Made by a program: the position numbers and the translations under genes. Shown here in pieces: positions 53,547-62,475 of a DNA stretch of 64,000 nucleotides (position 1 is its first letter; every line of letters begins with the position of its first letter). The notes under the pieces are model-generated. The model was given only the letters and a program-made list of their open reading frames with translations. It had not been told where the DNA came from and did no database searches. This DNA is from CAYJAD01 sp964371835 (lineage in GTDB: Bacteria; Desulfobacterota; Desulfovibrionia; Desulfovibrionales; Desulfovibrionaceae): contig CAYJOP010000002.1 of the NCBI GenBank assembly GCA_964371835.1, positions 7,582 to 71,581 of the forward strand, given 5' to 3'.

Positions 53547-55007
53547 TTAATCGTTTGCAGTAGGTGAAACAAGTACTTGGGCTATATCAATTTGTAGTTC
53601 AGGTAGAAGCATTCCTGCAAGTGCATATAGTGTGTAAGCACTAATAATAATGTTTGCACGAGCTGTTATGGCTTGAATTTCAGAGTTATACAGTTCATTT
53701 TCTGCATCAAGTACGTCTAGAAGGGTACGCTGACCAATAAGGAACTGTTCCATATACAAATCACGAGTGCGCACATTGTAACCAATAGCTTCTAAGTGGA
53801 AGTCCAATTGTTTAACTGCGGTGCGATAATCAGTCCAAGCATTGTTGATTTGTAGATTTAAATCATCCAAGAAGTTACTGGCAGTTTGGCGAGCTTCACG
53901 CACTCTGGCAGACTGTGCTTTGTTAGCATAAAAATCAGCACCACTATTAAATAGATTCCAGCGCATTGTGCCATAAACATCAACGCCAGCAGTCCAGCTA
54001 TCGGAAGATGATTGAATATAACCATAGTTGCTGTAGCTTGGACCTGCTTCTATACTGATTGTAGGATGAAATGCAGATTCGGCCAGTTCTTTATTGGCTT
54101 GCTGGGCACGAACGTCAGCTAAGTAAGAAATAATTTTTGGATTATTTTTCTTTGCGTATTCAATGATTTCTTGGGGTCCAGAAAACATTTTAAGTGGTTG
54201 CTTTATTGAACCTAAAGCCACAGGAACAGTTAATTGTGTAAGGCGAACATAAGAATCTTCACCTTGAATTAAAGCTGATTTTGAATTTTCAAGTGTACTC
54301 ATGGCCCCAATAAGACGGCCCTGAGTTTGAGTTACGTTAGCAATTGTATCAGCGCCAGTGGCTTCACGATCACGAGTAAGTGTCAAAATTCTTTGGTGTG
54401 TTTTTACGTTTAGTTCAGATAAGTCAAGAGTTTTTCTGCGCCAGATAAGGTCAACGTGTGCAATGATACCATCAAGAGCTAGTGTTGTAGCATTATCAAT
54501 AACACGGCTTGATGCTGAATCAAGCAAGGCTTGGCTTGAGCGTACACGGCTACGCGTTGCTAGACCATCCCAAATGGGTTGGGTAAGCAAAAGACTAGCT
54601 TGGCCCGCGCCGTATAGTTTTTCATCCATACCAGTAGTTCTTGTGGATGCACTGCTAACTCCGGCAACACCAAGACGACCTGTAAGGTCAATTGATGGAC
54701 CATAACCTGCTTTTGAACTTGATAGTTCTTCTTGCGCAATTACTCTATTTTCTTGAATAGACTTTAAAGACTTGTGGTTTTTAATTACTGCGTTAACGGT
54801 GTCTGCTACAGTGGTTATGTGGCCAGCAGGAGGATTGTCCTCTGCCAATTCATAAGGCACACCGCTGGCGTTGTCATGTCCCCACATGCGAGCAGTATTG
54901 TCTTTGTGTAAATCCTGAGAAACATCTTCAGCGGCTAAAGAAGGTGTAGCAGTCGCAAACATAAATAGAGCTACTAAGCTCAAGAAACAGTGTTTTTTAA
55001 GAAACAT
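53547..55007 (-). CDS. Type I secretion outer-membrane channel (TolC/LapE type)
   Basis: A 486-residue TolC-family protein from ATG 55007 (GAGG 7 bases upstream). Signal peptide 1-26 (cut after SLAA), then two repeats of strand-helix-strand-helix: SLLLTQPIWDGLATRSRVRS in the first half and MRWNLFNSGADFYANKAQ in the second, with ERT-like RDLYMEQFLIGQRTLLDVLD and ENELYNSE near the end. It is the first gene of the leftward Lap-like operon. The substrate adhesin is not encoded in this window. Confidence 0.95.
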   Translation of the reverse strand: MFLKKHCFLSLVALFMFATATPSLAAEDVSQDLHKDNTARMWGHDNASGVPYELAEDNPPAGHITTVADTVNAVIKNHKSLKSIQENRVIAQEELSSSKAGYGPSIDLTGRLGVAGVSSASTRTTGMDEKLYGAGQASLLLTQPIWDGLATRSRVRSSQALLDSASSRVIDNATTLALDGIIAHVDLIWRRKTLDLSELNVKTHQRILTLTRDREATGADTIANVTQTQGRLIGAMSTLENSKSALIQGEDSYVRLTQLTVPVALGSIKQPLKMFSGPQEIIEYAKKNNPKIISYLADVRAQQANKELAESAFHPTISIEAGPSYSNYGYIQSSSDSWTAGVDVYGTMRWNLFNSGADFYANKAQSARVREARQTASNFLDDLNLQINNAWTDYRTAVKQLDFHLEAIGYNVRTRDLYMEQFLIGQRTLLDVLDAENELYNSEIQAITARANIIISAYTLYALAGMLLPELQIDIAQVLVSPTAND

Positions 55008-55549
55008 AAATAACCTCAATTTTTTTTAATGTCGGTAGTAATTAAATTGTTTGGATTTAGAATGCAAGTTTAAAATTTTAACCAGAAGAAAAATTCTAAA
55101 CGACCTATTTACCACAAGTATTTTACAATGCCACCTTTAAGAATACTATATTTCATTATTGCCTCACAATTTTTTTGTAAGTATTAATCGAATATAATTT
55201 GATAGAAAAAAAAGCCCTGAAAAAATTTCCACAAAAAGCAACATGAAATGCACACTAATATACTATGCAATTACTATGCGAAAAGCAAGTTTTTTTTATC
55301 TTTCGAATATTATAAAACATTTCCAGTTTTTCAAGTTAACTATGCGAAATGATAAAGTTTTTATAAAATTTACTATAAGCTATTTAATTTTAAGGTAAAA
55401 TTTAAGAGAGCTTTGAGCTGGCATGGTGGAAAGTTTTTCCTACTAGGCAAAAAAGGAACTGCATAATGAACTGTGCACGCTGCTTAAAATTTAATTAACA
55501 ATAGGGCGGTAATTGAAGTGTGTCTTTTTGTAGAAAAGGCAATTGTTTG
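55008..55549. other. Long intergenic region between the Lap-like operon and putA
   Basis: Very AT-rich, with no gene found in any frame. It must hold the promoter of the leftward operon, but I found only a weak candidate on the minus strand (TTGCAT and TAATTA spaced 17, near 55040-55070). ACTATGC occurs three times between 55260 and 55350. No sigma-54 site was found. Confidence 0.5.
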
Positions 55550-55578
55550 TTGACGTAGCCAATAATTTAAGCTAATAT
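55550..55578 (+). promoter_or_regulatory. Sigma-70 promoter of putA
   Basis: TTGACG (55550-55555) and TAATAT (55573-55578) are 17 bases apart, a near-consensus -35/-10 pair. Transcription would start near 55586, about 56 bases before the putA ATG. Confidence 0.75.
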
Positions 55579-55641
55579 AGGACGAGATAAGTAAATATTT
55601 ATTGCTTATTGATATTAAATTCAACTATTGAGGATAAATTC

Positions 55642-58600
55642 ATGCAAGAAAGCACTAATGTAAAGGCCATAGAACGTGGCAAGGAAATGTTTTCCAGTAT
55701 TTCTGGAGAAAAACCATCATTATTTAATAAAGCCGCGTGGATGGGCAAAGTGATGGATTGGAGTATGCAAAATGAACAATTTAAAGTTCAAATTTTCCGT
55801 TTTGTTGATACCTTTCCGTCCTTGACCACACCTAAGCTTCTAACAGACCATATAACAGAATATTTTGGTGAAGAAAAAGATATGCCAGCCTTCCTTTCTG
55901 CTGGTGCCAAAATGGCTGGTATGTTAGGTTCACTTGGTGGTGGCATGTTAAATAAATTCATTTCTGCTAACATTCATGAAATGGCAAAGCAATTTATTGT
56001 TGGTGAAAACACAACAGATGCCATTAAAAACATGAAAAAACTGCGCAATGATGGATTTGGTGCTGTGGTTGACGTGCTTGGAGAGGCAACACTTTCTTAC
56101 GCTGAGGCGGAGGAATATGTTAGCACATATCTTGAGTTGTTGGATGCGCTTGAAAAAGAGCAAGACCAATGGGATGCACTTGGTAGTGATGCAAAGCAAC
56201 AACAAGATTGGGGTAATGCTCCAAAAATCAACGTTGCCATCAAGCCAACTGCCATGTTCTGCCTTGCAAATCCGCAAGATTTTGAAGGTTCAGTGGTTGG
56301 CATTTTAGACCAAGCACGTCGTATTTGTAAGCGCGCCGTAGAAATGAATGCTTTTTTCTGCATAGACATGGAGTCCTACAAACATAAAGACATTATTATT
56401 GAAGTATACCGTCGCTTGAAGTTGGAATATAAAGACTACCCATATATTGGCATTGTTTTGCAGGCCTATTTGAAGGATGCAGAAAAAGACACCAAGGATT
56501 TGATAGCTTGGGCAAGAGCCAATAAAACACCAATTTCCATTCGTTTGGTTAAGGGTGCATATTGGGATTATGAAGTTGTTAAAGCTAAGCAAATGGGCTG
56601 GGAAGTTCCAGTTTGGACAATCAAGGCAGAAAGTGATGCTTGCTATGAGCGTGTTACTTATGAAATTTTGAAAAATAGCGACATTTGTCACTTTGCTTGT
56701 GCGTCACATAACGTGCGTACCATTTCTGCAGTAATTGAAATGGCAAAAGAATTAAATGTTGATGATTCACGCTTTGAATTCCAAGTGCTTTACGGCATGG
56801 CAGAGCCTGTGCGTCGTGGCATTTTGAAGATTGCTGGCCGCGTGCGTTTATACTGCCCATATGGCGATATGGTTCCTGGTATGGGTTACTTGGTGCGTCG
56901 TTTGTTGGAAAACACAGCCAACGAATCATTCTTGCGTCAAAGCTTTGTGGAAGAAGCAAGCCTTGAAAAATTGCTTGAAGATCCACATGTAACTGCTGCT
57001 CGTGAAAGTGAAGAGCGCGCCAAAAACCGCAAAGAGCCTGCAAAGGTTGAAGGTTTTGGACCATTTGTTAACGAACCCATGGTGGACTTTACCCAAGCTA
57101 AGTTCCGTGACATCTTCCCAGCAGAAATTGCAAAAATTCGTGCCAATGGTCTTGGCAAAGTATATCCATTATATATAGGCGGCAAAAAAGTTGAAGTTGC
57201 CGACCAAATTCCTACACTCAACCCTGCTAAACCATCTGAGGTTTTAGGGCATGTATGCCAAGGTGGCATTGCAGAAGTTGATATGGCATTAACTGCTGCT
57301 CGTGAAGTTTACCCAACTTGGCGTGATACTGACCCCATTGAGCGTGCAAAATACTTAATTAAAGCCGCAGGCATTGCTCGTCGTCGTCAGTATGAGCTAT
57401 CAGCTTGGCAGGTTTTAGAAGTGGGCAAGCAATGGGATCAAGCACAAGCTGACGTTGCCGAAGCCATTGACTTCTTAGAGTATTATGCTCGTGAAATGGA
57501 GCGCCTTGCCAAGCCTCGTCGTATGGGTAATGCACCTGGTGAGCTTAACCACTACATATACGAACCTAAGGGCATAACTGCTGTTATTGCACCTTGGAAC
57601 TTCCCTCTAGCCATTAGCATTGGCATGGCTTCTGCCGCCATTGTTGCTGGTAACCCAGTTATTTATAAGCCTGCAAATATTACAGGTATTATTGGTCATC
57701 ACTTGGTTGAAATATTTGAAGAGGCTGGCCTACCAGCTGGAGTATTCAACTATGTGCCAGGACGTGGTTCAGTAATGGGTGACTACTTGGTTGAGCATGA
57801 AGATGTTAGCTGCATAGCCTTTACTGGTTCCATGGAAGTGGGCCTACGCATTGTAGAAAAAGCTGGCAAAACAGGGCCAAACCAAGCAAATGTGAAAAAA
57901 GTTATTTCAGAAATGGGTGGCAAAAATGCCATTATCATTGATGATGACGCAGATCTTGATGAAGCCGTGCCACATGTGCTTTACTCAGCTTTTGCATTCC
58001 AAGGTCAAAAGTGCTCAGCTTGTTCACGCTTAATTGTTACCGATGCCATTTATGACAAAGCTGTTGAGCGTTTGGTAGAAAGTGCTAAGGCCATGGTTGT
58101 TGGGCCAGCAGAAGATTGCGCTTTTGCCATGGGCGCTGTGGCTGATGCTGCCGCACAGAAGAACGTACTTGAGTATGCAGCCATTGCAGAAAGTGAAGGC
58201 AAGCTACTTTATAAGAGCCCCATACCAGAAGGTGAAGGATATTGGGTTCCTATAACAATAGTAGATGGCATTAACGAAAAGCATCGCATTGCCCAAGAAG
58301 AAGTTTTTGGCCCAGTGTTAGCAGTTATGCGTGCCAATGATTTTGACCACGCCATTGAGCTTGCCAATAGCACTCGCTTTGCTTTAACAGGTGGCGTATT
58401 TAGCCGCTCACCAAAGAATTTGGATAAGGCCCGCAGGAACTTCCGTGTGGGTAACCTATATATTAACCGTAACAATACTGGTGCACTTGTGGAACGCCAA
58501 CCCTTTGGTGGCGCGCGCATGTCTGGCGTAGGTACAAAGGCTGGTGGGCCAGATTACCTATTGCACTTCATGGATCCACGAGTAATTACAGAAAATACCA

Positions 58601-58650
58601 TGCGCCGTGGTTTTGCTCCGGTAGAGGAAGACGACGATTGGGAAGCATAG
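55642..58650 (+). CDS. putA: Bifunctional proline dehydrogenase / glutamate-semialdehyde dehydrogenase PutA
   Basis: 1002 residues from ATG 55642 behind TTGAGGA; a TTG at 55609 is in frame but lacks a ribosome site. The N-terminal barrel (about 60-480) is the FAD-dependent proline dehydrogenase (FFCIDMESYKHK, YLKDAEKDTKDLI, RLVKGAYWDYE, VRRLLENTANESFL). The C-terminal part (about 520-980) is the NAD-dependent aldehyde dehydrogenase: PWNFPLAIS, EMGGKNAIIIDDDADLDEA and catalytic Cys in FQGQKCSACSR. It turns proline into glutamate with channelling. There is no ribbon-helix-helix domain, so it cannot act as its own repressor. Confidence 0.97.
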   Translation: MQESTNVKAIERGKEMFSSISGEKPSLFNKAAWMGKVMDWSMQNEQFKVQIFRFVDTFPSLTTPKLLTDHITEYFGEEKDMPAFLSAGAKMAGMLGSLGGGMLNKFISANIHEMAKQFIVGENTTDAIKNMKKLRNDGFGAVVDVLGEATLSYAEAEEYVSTYLELLDALEKEQDQWDALGSDAKQQQDWGNAPKINVAIKPTAMFCLANPQDFEGSVVGILDQARRICKRAVEMNAFFCIDMESYKHKDIIIEVYRRLKLEYKDYPYIGIVLQAYLKDAEKDTKDLIAWARANKTPISIRLVKGAYWDYEVVKAKQMGWEVPVWTIKAESDACYERVTYEILKNSDICHFACASHNVRTISAVIEMAKELNVDDSRFEFQVLYGMAEPVRRGILKIAGRVRLYCPYGDMVPGMGYLVRRLLENTANESFLRQSFVEEASLEKLLEDPHVTAARESEERAKNRKEPAKVEGFGPFVNEPMVDFTQAKFRDIFPAEIAKIRANGLGKVYPLYIGGKKVEVADQIPTLNPAKPSEVLGHVCQGGIAEVDMALTAAREVYPTWRDTDPIERAKYLIKAAGIARRRQYELSAWQVLEVGKQWDQAQADVAEAIDFLEYYAREMERLAKPRRMGNAPGELNHYIYEPKGITAVIAPWNFPLAISIGMASAAIVAGNPVIYKPANITGIIGHHLVEIFEEAGLPAGVFNYVPGRGSVMGDYLVEHEDVSCIAFTGSMEVGLRIVEKAGKTGPNQANVKKVISEMGGKNAIIIDDDADLDEAVPHVLYSAFAFQGQKCSACSRLIVTDAIYDKAVERLVESAKAMVVGPAEDCAFAMGAVADAAAQKNVLEYAAIAESEGKLLYKSPIPEGEGYWVPITIVDGINEKHRIAQEEVFGPVLAVMRANDFDHAIELANSTRFALTGGVFSRSPKNLDKARRNFRVGNLYINRNNTGALVERQPFGGARMSGVGTKAGGPDYLLHFMDPRVITENTMRRGFAPVEEDDDWEA

Positions 58651-58701
58651 TTAAACTTCCCAGAAGCCATAATCTGCGTCTTCAACAACACCTTTTAGTC
58701 A

Positions 58702-58736
58702 GGTCATGGGGGAAAGACCCCATTCCCCTCCTAAAA
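58702..58736. repeat. Intergenic GC-rich hairpin repeat, copy 1
   Basis: GGTCATGGGGGA to CCCCTCCTAAAA, 35 bases, is repeated with one or two changes at 62311-62345 after livF. The ATGGGG/CCCCAT stem competes with a GGGGAA/TTCCCC one. Some similarity extends upstream (AATCTGCGTC against AATCTGCATC). Confidence 0.65.
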
Positions 58737-58792
58737 GATATTGTTTCATCGCATCTCACAGCTTCTGAACAGTTTAATAGTTAGGTTTATTG

Positions 58793-58817
58793 GGGAAGAT
58801 GTTAAAAACATCTTCCC
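58793..58817 (+). terminator. Hairpin between putA and livH
   Basis: GGGAAGATGTT and AACATCTTCCC form a perfect 11-bp stem with an AAA loop. An A-run rather than a T-run follows, so it is a weak rightward terminator or an mRNA-stabilising hairpin. No promoter for livH was identified in 58818-58889. Confidence 0.5.
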
Positions 58818-58889
58818 TCTTAAAAAAATTTAATGCTAATTTTGTATTTAGTTTTAAATTTTTAATCATATAGCTTAAGGTTGGTGTGC

Positions 58890-59795
58890 ATGGGTGATTT
58901 TTTTCAACAGTTAATCAATGGTCTGGCCGTGGGCAGTATTTATGCGCTTGTAGCGCTTGGATACACCATGGTTTACGGCATATTGAAGCTTATTAACTTT
59001 GCTCACGGTGATTTATTCACCATTGGGGCATACTGTGGCTTGACCTTGCTAGTGAGTGTAGGTTTAGCTGGAGCTTTGCCCGTACCGGTAGCAATTTTAT
59101 TAGTATTTATAATGGTTGCTTTTTTTGTTGCCATGATGGGCTTTTTTCTTGAGCGTGTGGCTTATAGGCCGCTACGCACAGCAAGTCGCCTATCGGCTGT
59201 GGTTTCTGCCCTTGGGGCGTCCATATTTTTCCAAAATGCCATTATGCTTATTTATGGTGCGCGCTTCTTCGTATATCCAGAAGTTGCACGTCCATCATTC
59301 ACAGTAAGCATTGGTGATTGGGAAGTGCCAGGCATTCGTATCTTGGTAATTTTAACATCATTCTTCCTCATGCTTGCATTACATTTATTTGTGCATCGCA
59401 CCCGCACTGGTGCTGCCATGCGTGCAGTTTCCATCGACCAAGGTGCCGCAAGGCTCATGGGCATCAATGTTAACCGTGTAATATCAATAGTATTCATGAT
59501 TGGGCCTGGCCTTGGTGGTGCTGCTGGTATGATGGTTGGTATGTACTACGGGCAAATTGACTTCGTCATGGGTTGGAGCTACGGCTTAAAAGCCTTTACC
59601 GCAGCAATTTTGGGCGGCATTGGCAATATTCCTGGGGCCATGCTTGGCGGACTTTTGCTAGGTGTTATTGAGGCCATGAGTGCAGCTTATATTGCTGCCG
59701 CTTGGAAGGACGTTATTGCATTTGGTGTACTAATTTGTATACTTATTGTCCGCCCCACAGGTATATTGGGCGAAAGGGTGGCTGATAAGCTATGA
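58890..59795 (+). CDS. livH: Branched-chain amino acid ABC transporter permease LivH
   Basis: A 301-residue permease from ATG 58890 (AAGG upstream); TTG and GTG starts 6-9 bases earlier are possible. About eight membrane segments, with GLAVGSIYALVALGYTMVYG and KLINFAHGDLFTIGAY at the start and the EAA-like ILGGIGNIPGAMLGGLLLG near the end. With LivM it forms the membrane pore for leucine, isoleucine and valine uptake. First gene of livHMGF; it overlaps livM by 4 bp. Confidence 0.96.
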   Translation: MGDFFQQLINGLAVGSIYALVALGYTMVYGILKLINFAHGDLFTIGAYCGLTLLVSVGLAGALPVPVAILLVFIMVAFFVAMMGFFLERVAYRPLRTASRLSAVVSALGASIFFQNAIMLIYGARFFVYPEVARPSFTVSIGDWEVPGIRILVILTSFFLMLALHLFVHRTRTGAAMRAVSIDQGAARLMGINVNRVISIVFMIGPGLGGAAGMMVGMYYGQIDFVMGWSYGLKAFTAAILGGIGNIPGAMLGGLLLGVIEAMSAAYIAAAWKDVIAFGVLICILIVRPTGILGERVADKL

Positions 59796-60778
59796 TGATA
59801 CGTTATTTACTCTCGGCTGTACTAGTTGTAAGCATAGTATGCTTACCCATGGTGGCCAACAAATATTGGATTGATGTTTGTGTGAGCATTGGGCTTTATG
59901 CTTGGCTTGCACTTTCTTTGAACGTAATCTTGGGCCAAGCAGGGCTTTTTCACATGGGCCATGCGGCGTTTTATGCCATTGGTGCATACACAACAGCCGT
60001 GCTTAATACAATGTTTGGCATACCAGTCCTCTACCTATTGCCTTTAGCAGGTGTGGCGGCAGGACTTTTTGCACTAATTGTTGCAAGGCCTATCATTCAC
60101 TTGCGTGGTGACTACTTACTAATTGTAACCATTGGTATTGTTGAAATTGTACGCCTAACGCTCATTAATGACGTGGGCGGTGTTTTTGGCGGTTCCAATG
60201 GTATATTTGGTATTTCACGCCCAGAAATACTTGGCTTCAAAATTGTTAGCCCTACACAGTTTTATTACTTTGTTTGGGGTGGTGTGGCCTTAAGTGTATT
60301 GTTTTTTGCATGGCTTGCTCAATCACGCTTTGGTCGTGCCTTAAACTATATTCGTGAAGATGACACCGCCGCCAATGGTTGTGGTGTTAACGTTGCAAAA
60401 TATAAGTTAATTGCCTTTATTATTGGTGCATGTTGGGCAGGTACTGCAGGCAATGTTTTTGCTGCAAAAATGACCATTGTAACACCTGAATCATTTTCAT
60501 TTACTGAGTCAGTTGTTATATTTGCAGTGGTAATCTTGAGTGGTGGCAGCCAGTTAGGTGTATTGTTAAGTACATTTTTATTCATTGGTTTGCCTGAACT
60601 TTTGCGTGAGTTTTCAAACGCTCGTATGCTCATATTCGGTATTGCCATGGTGGGCATGATGATTTGGAGACCGCAAGGTTTACTACCGCCTGCTCTTTAT
60701 AAGTACAAAGTTAATTTCTTTAATAAGGATGGAACGCCCAAAGCGCCGCCATCATCAGACACAGGAGGCAAGATATGA
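59792..60778 (+). CDS. livM: Branched-chain amino acid ABC transporter permease LivM
   Basis: A 328-residue permease with about nine membrane segments. LSLNVILGQAGLFHMGHAAF near 45 and GLAQSRFGRAL-like AWLAQSRFGRALNYIREDD in the cytosolic loop are the family marks; the EAA region is LSGGSQLGVLLSTFLFI. The C-terminus is a polar tail. It overlaps livH and livG by 4 bp each (ATGA), so the operon is translationally coupled. Confidence 0.96.
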   Translation: MMIRYLLSAVLVVSIVCLPMVANKYWIDVCVSIGLYAWLALSLNVILGQAGLFHMGHAAFYAIGAYTTAVLNTMFGIPVLYLLPLAGVAAGLFALIVARPIIHLRGDYLLIVTIGIVEIVRLTLINDVGGVFGGSNGIFGISRPEILGFKIVSPTQFYYFVWGGVALSVLFFAWLAQSRFGRALNYIREDDTAANGCGVNVAKYKLIAFIIGACWAGTAGNVFAAKMTIVTPESFSFTESVVIFAVVILSGGSQLGVLLSTFLFIGLPELLREFSNARMLIFGIAMVGMMIWRPQGLLPPALYKYKVNFFNKDGTPKAPPSSDTGGKI

Positions 60779-61545
60779 GTTTATTAAGACTTGCCAATGT
60801 GACTAAGGTTTTTGGCGGATTAACTGCCATGCAAGAAGTTAATTTTGAGGTTCCTCGTGGTAGTATTGTGGGCTTAATTGGCCCCAACGGTGCAGGGAAA
60901 ACCACTGTGTTTAACTGCATTACAGGTAACTATACTCCAGAAAAGGGTGATATTTACTTCAAAACAGAACTTATTACAGGTGTTCCCTCATATAAGCTTG
61001 TGAAAAAGGGCATTGCTAGAACATTTCAAACCATTCGCCTTTTCCCACGCATGCAAGCTGTGGAAAACGTGCTTGCAGGCCACCATTGCCGCATGCATTC
61101 AGGCGTTGTGTCCTCCATGTTGCGTTTGCCTTGGCAAAGACGTGAGGAAAAATTAGCCTTTGATAGAGCCATGCAAGAACTTGCCTTTGTGGGTATTGAT
61201 GATTTGTATGCAGAGCAAGCAGGTAGCCTTGCCTATGGTAAGCAGCGCTTACTGGAGATTGCTCGTGCCTTGGCATCTGACCCTGAACTTCTTATTCTTG
61301 ATGAGCCTGCTGGCGGCATGAATGAGCAAGAAACAGCAGAACTTATGGAGTTAATTCACGCCATTCGTAAGCGTGGCATTACAGTATTACTCATTGAACA
61401 CGACATGCGTTTGGTAATGCATATTTGCCATGAGTTGATAGTTCTTGAAAATGGGGCTGTGATTGCCAAGGACGTGCCAGAAAATATCCGCAATAATAAA
61501 GCTGTTATCGAGGCCTACCTCGGTGTAGATGATGGGAGTTGGTAA
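60775..61545 (+). CDS. livG: Branched-chain amino acid ABC transporter ATPase LivG
   Basis: A 256-residue ATPase. Walker A is GPNGAGKTT, the signature LAYGKQRLLEIARAL, Walker B LLILDEPAGGMN, and the switch His is in LLIEHDMRLV. TFQTIRLFPRMQAVENVL is typical of LivG. It pairs with LivF to drive LivHM. Confidence 0.97.
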   Translation: MSLLRLANVTKVFGGLTAMQEVNFEVPRGSIVGLIGPNGAGKTTVFNCITGNYTPEKGDIYFKTELITGVPSYKLVKKGIARTFQTIRLFPRMQAVENVLAGHHCRMHSGVVSSMLRLPWQRREEKLAFDRAMQELAFVGIDDLYAEQAGSLAYGKQRLLEIARALASDPELLILDEPAGGMNEQETAELMELIHAIRKRGITVLLIEHDMRLVMHICHELIVLENGAVIAKDVPENIRNNKAVIEAYLGVDDGSW

Positions 61546-61546
61546 T

Positions 61547-62260
61547 ATGGCACTCTTGGAATTAAAAGACATATATGTAAACTACGGTCAGGTAGAGGCT
61601 TTGCACGGCATTAGCCTACATGTAAATGAAGGCGAAATTGTCACCATCTTAGGTGCTAACGGTGCTGGCAAAACCACCACTATGCAGACCATTAGCGGTT
61701 TGCAAAATGTTAAAAAAGGCGAAATCCTCTTTGAAGGTACACCCTTACATACCTTGCAAAGTGATGAAATTGTTAAAAAAGGCATAACCCAATCCCCAGA
61801 GGGAAGGCGAGTTTTTGGTACCATGAGTGTGCTTGGTAACCTAAAACTTGGTGCTTTTACCATTAATGATAAAGATAAAATCGCACAAACCATTGAGTGG
61901 ATATTTCAATTATTTCCACGTCTTGAAGAGAGGCAACGCCAGCTAGCAGGAACACTTTCTGGTGGTGAACAACAAATGCTAGCCATTGGCAGAGCCCTCA
62001 TGGGGCAACCACGTTTGTTGCTACTTGATGAGCCATCACTTGGCCTTGCGCCATTACTTGTAGCCTCCATTTTTGAAACCATTCGCGCCATTAATGAAAA
62101 GGGCGTGACAGTTGTCTTGGTGGAGCAAAATGCAAGAGCTGCCTTAAAGCTTGCCACTCGTGGCTATGTGCTTGAGGTTGGTAATGTGGTGATGGAAGAT
62201 AAGGCTGATTCATTGCTGAATAATCCGGTGGTTAGGGAGGCTTATCTCGGCGGCCACTAA
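61547..62260 (+). CDS. livF: Branched-chain amino acid ABC transporter ATPase LivF
   Basis: A 237-residue ATPase from ATG 61547, one base after the livG stop (GGGAG upstream). Walker A GANGAGKTT, signature LSGGEQQMLAIGRAL, Walker B LLLLDEPSLGLAP, and VVLVEQNARAALKLA as in LivF. No substrate-binding protein gene (livJ/livK) is on this side of the gap; it may lie beyond it or elsewhere. Confidence 0.97.
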   Translation: MALLELKDIYVNYGQVEALHGISLHVNEGEIVTILGANGAGKTTTMQTISGLQNVKKGEILFEGTPLHTLQSDEIVKKGITQSPEGRRVFGTMSVLGNLKLGAFTINDKDKIAQTIEWIFQLFPRLEERQRQLAGTLSGGEQQMLAIGRALMGQPRLLLLDEPSLGLAPLLVASIFETIRAINEKGVTVVLVEQNARAALKLATRGYVLEVGNVVMEDKADSLLNNPVVREAYLGGH

Positions 62261-62270
62261 AAATCCATTA

Positions 62271-62375
62271 AAAAAGGGCAATCTGCATCGTCAGTGATAA
62301 ATTTTAATCGGGTCATGGGGGGAAGACCCCATTCCCCTCCTAAAATTCACCACTTCCTTGCATTTTGCCCTTTTT
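62271..62375. repeat. Inverted-end element after livF, with the GC-rich hairpin repeat inside
   Basis: AAAAAGGGCAA (62271-62281) and TTGCCCTTTTT (62365-62375) are perfect 11-bp inverted ends that would act as a terminator stem. Inside lies copy 2 of the GC-rich hairpin repeat (62311-62345). The assembly breaks exactly at the right end. Confidence 0.6.
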
Positions 62376-62475
62376 NNNNNNNNNNNNNNNNNNNNNNNNN
62401 NNNNNNNNNNNNNNNNNNNNNNNNNNNNNNNNNNNNNNNNNNNNNNNNNNNNNNNNNNNNNNNNNNNNNNNNNNN
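62376..62475. other. Assembly gap of 100 N
   Basis: Exactly 100 unknown bases, the usual placeholder for a gap of unknown length. Sequence beyond it may not be adjacent in the genome. Confidence 0.98.
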
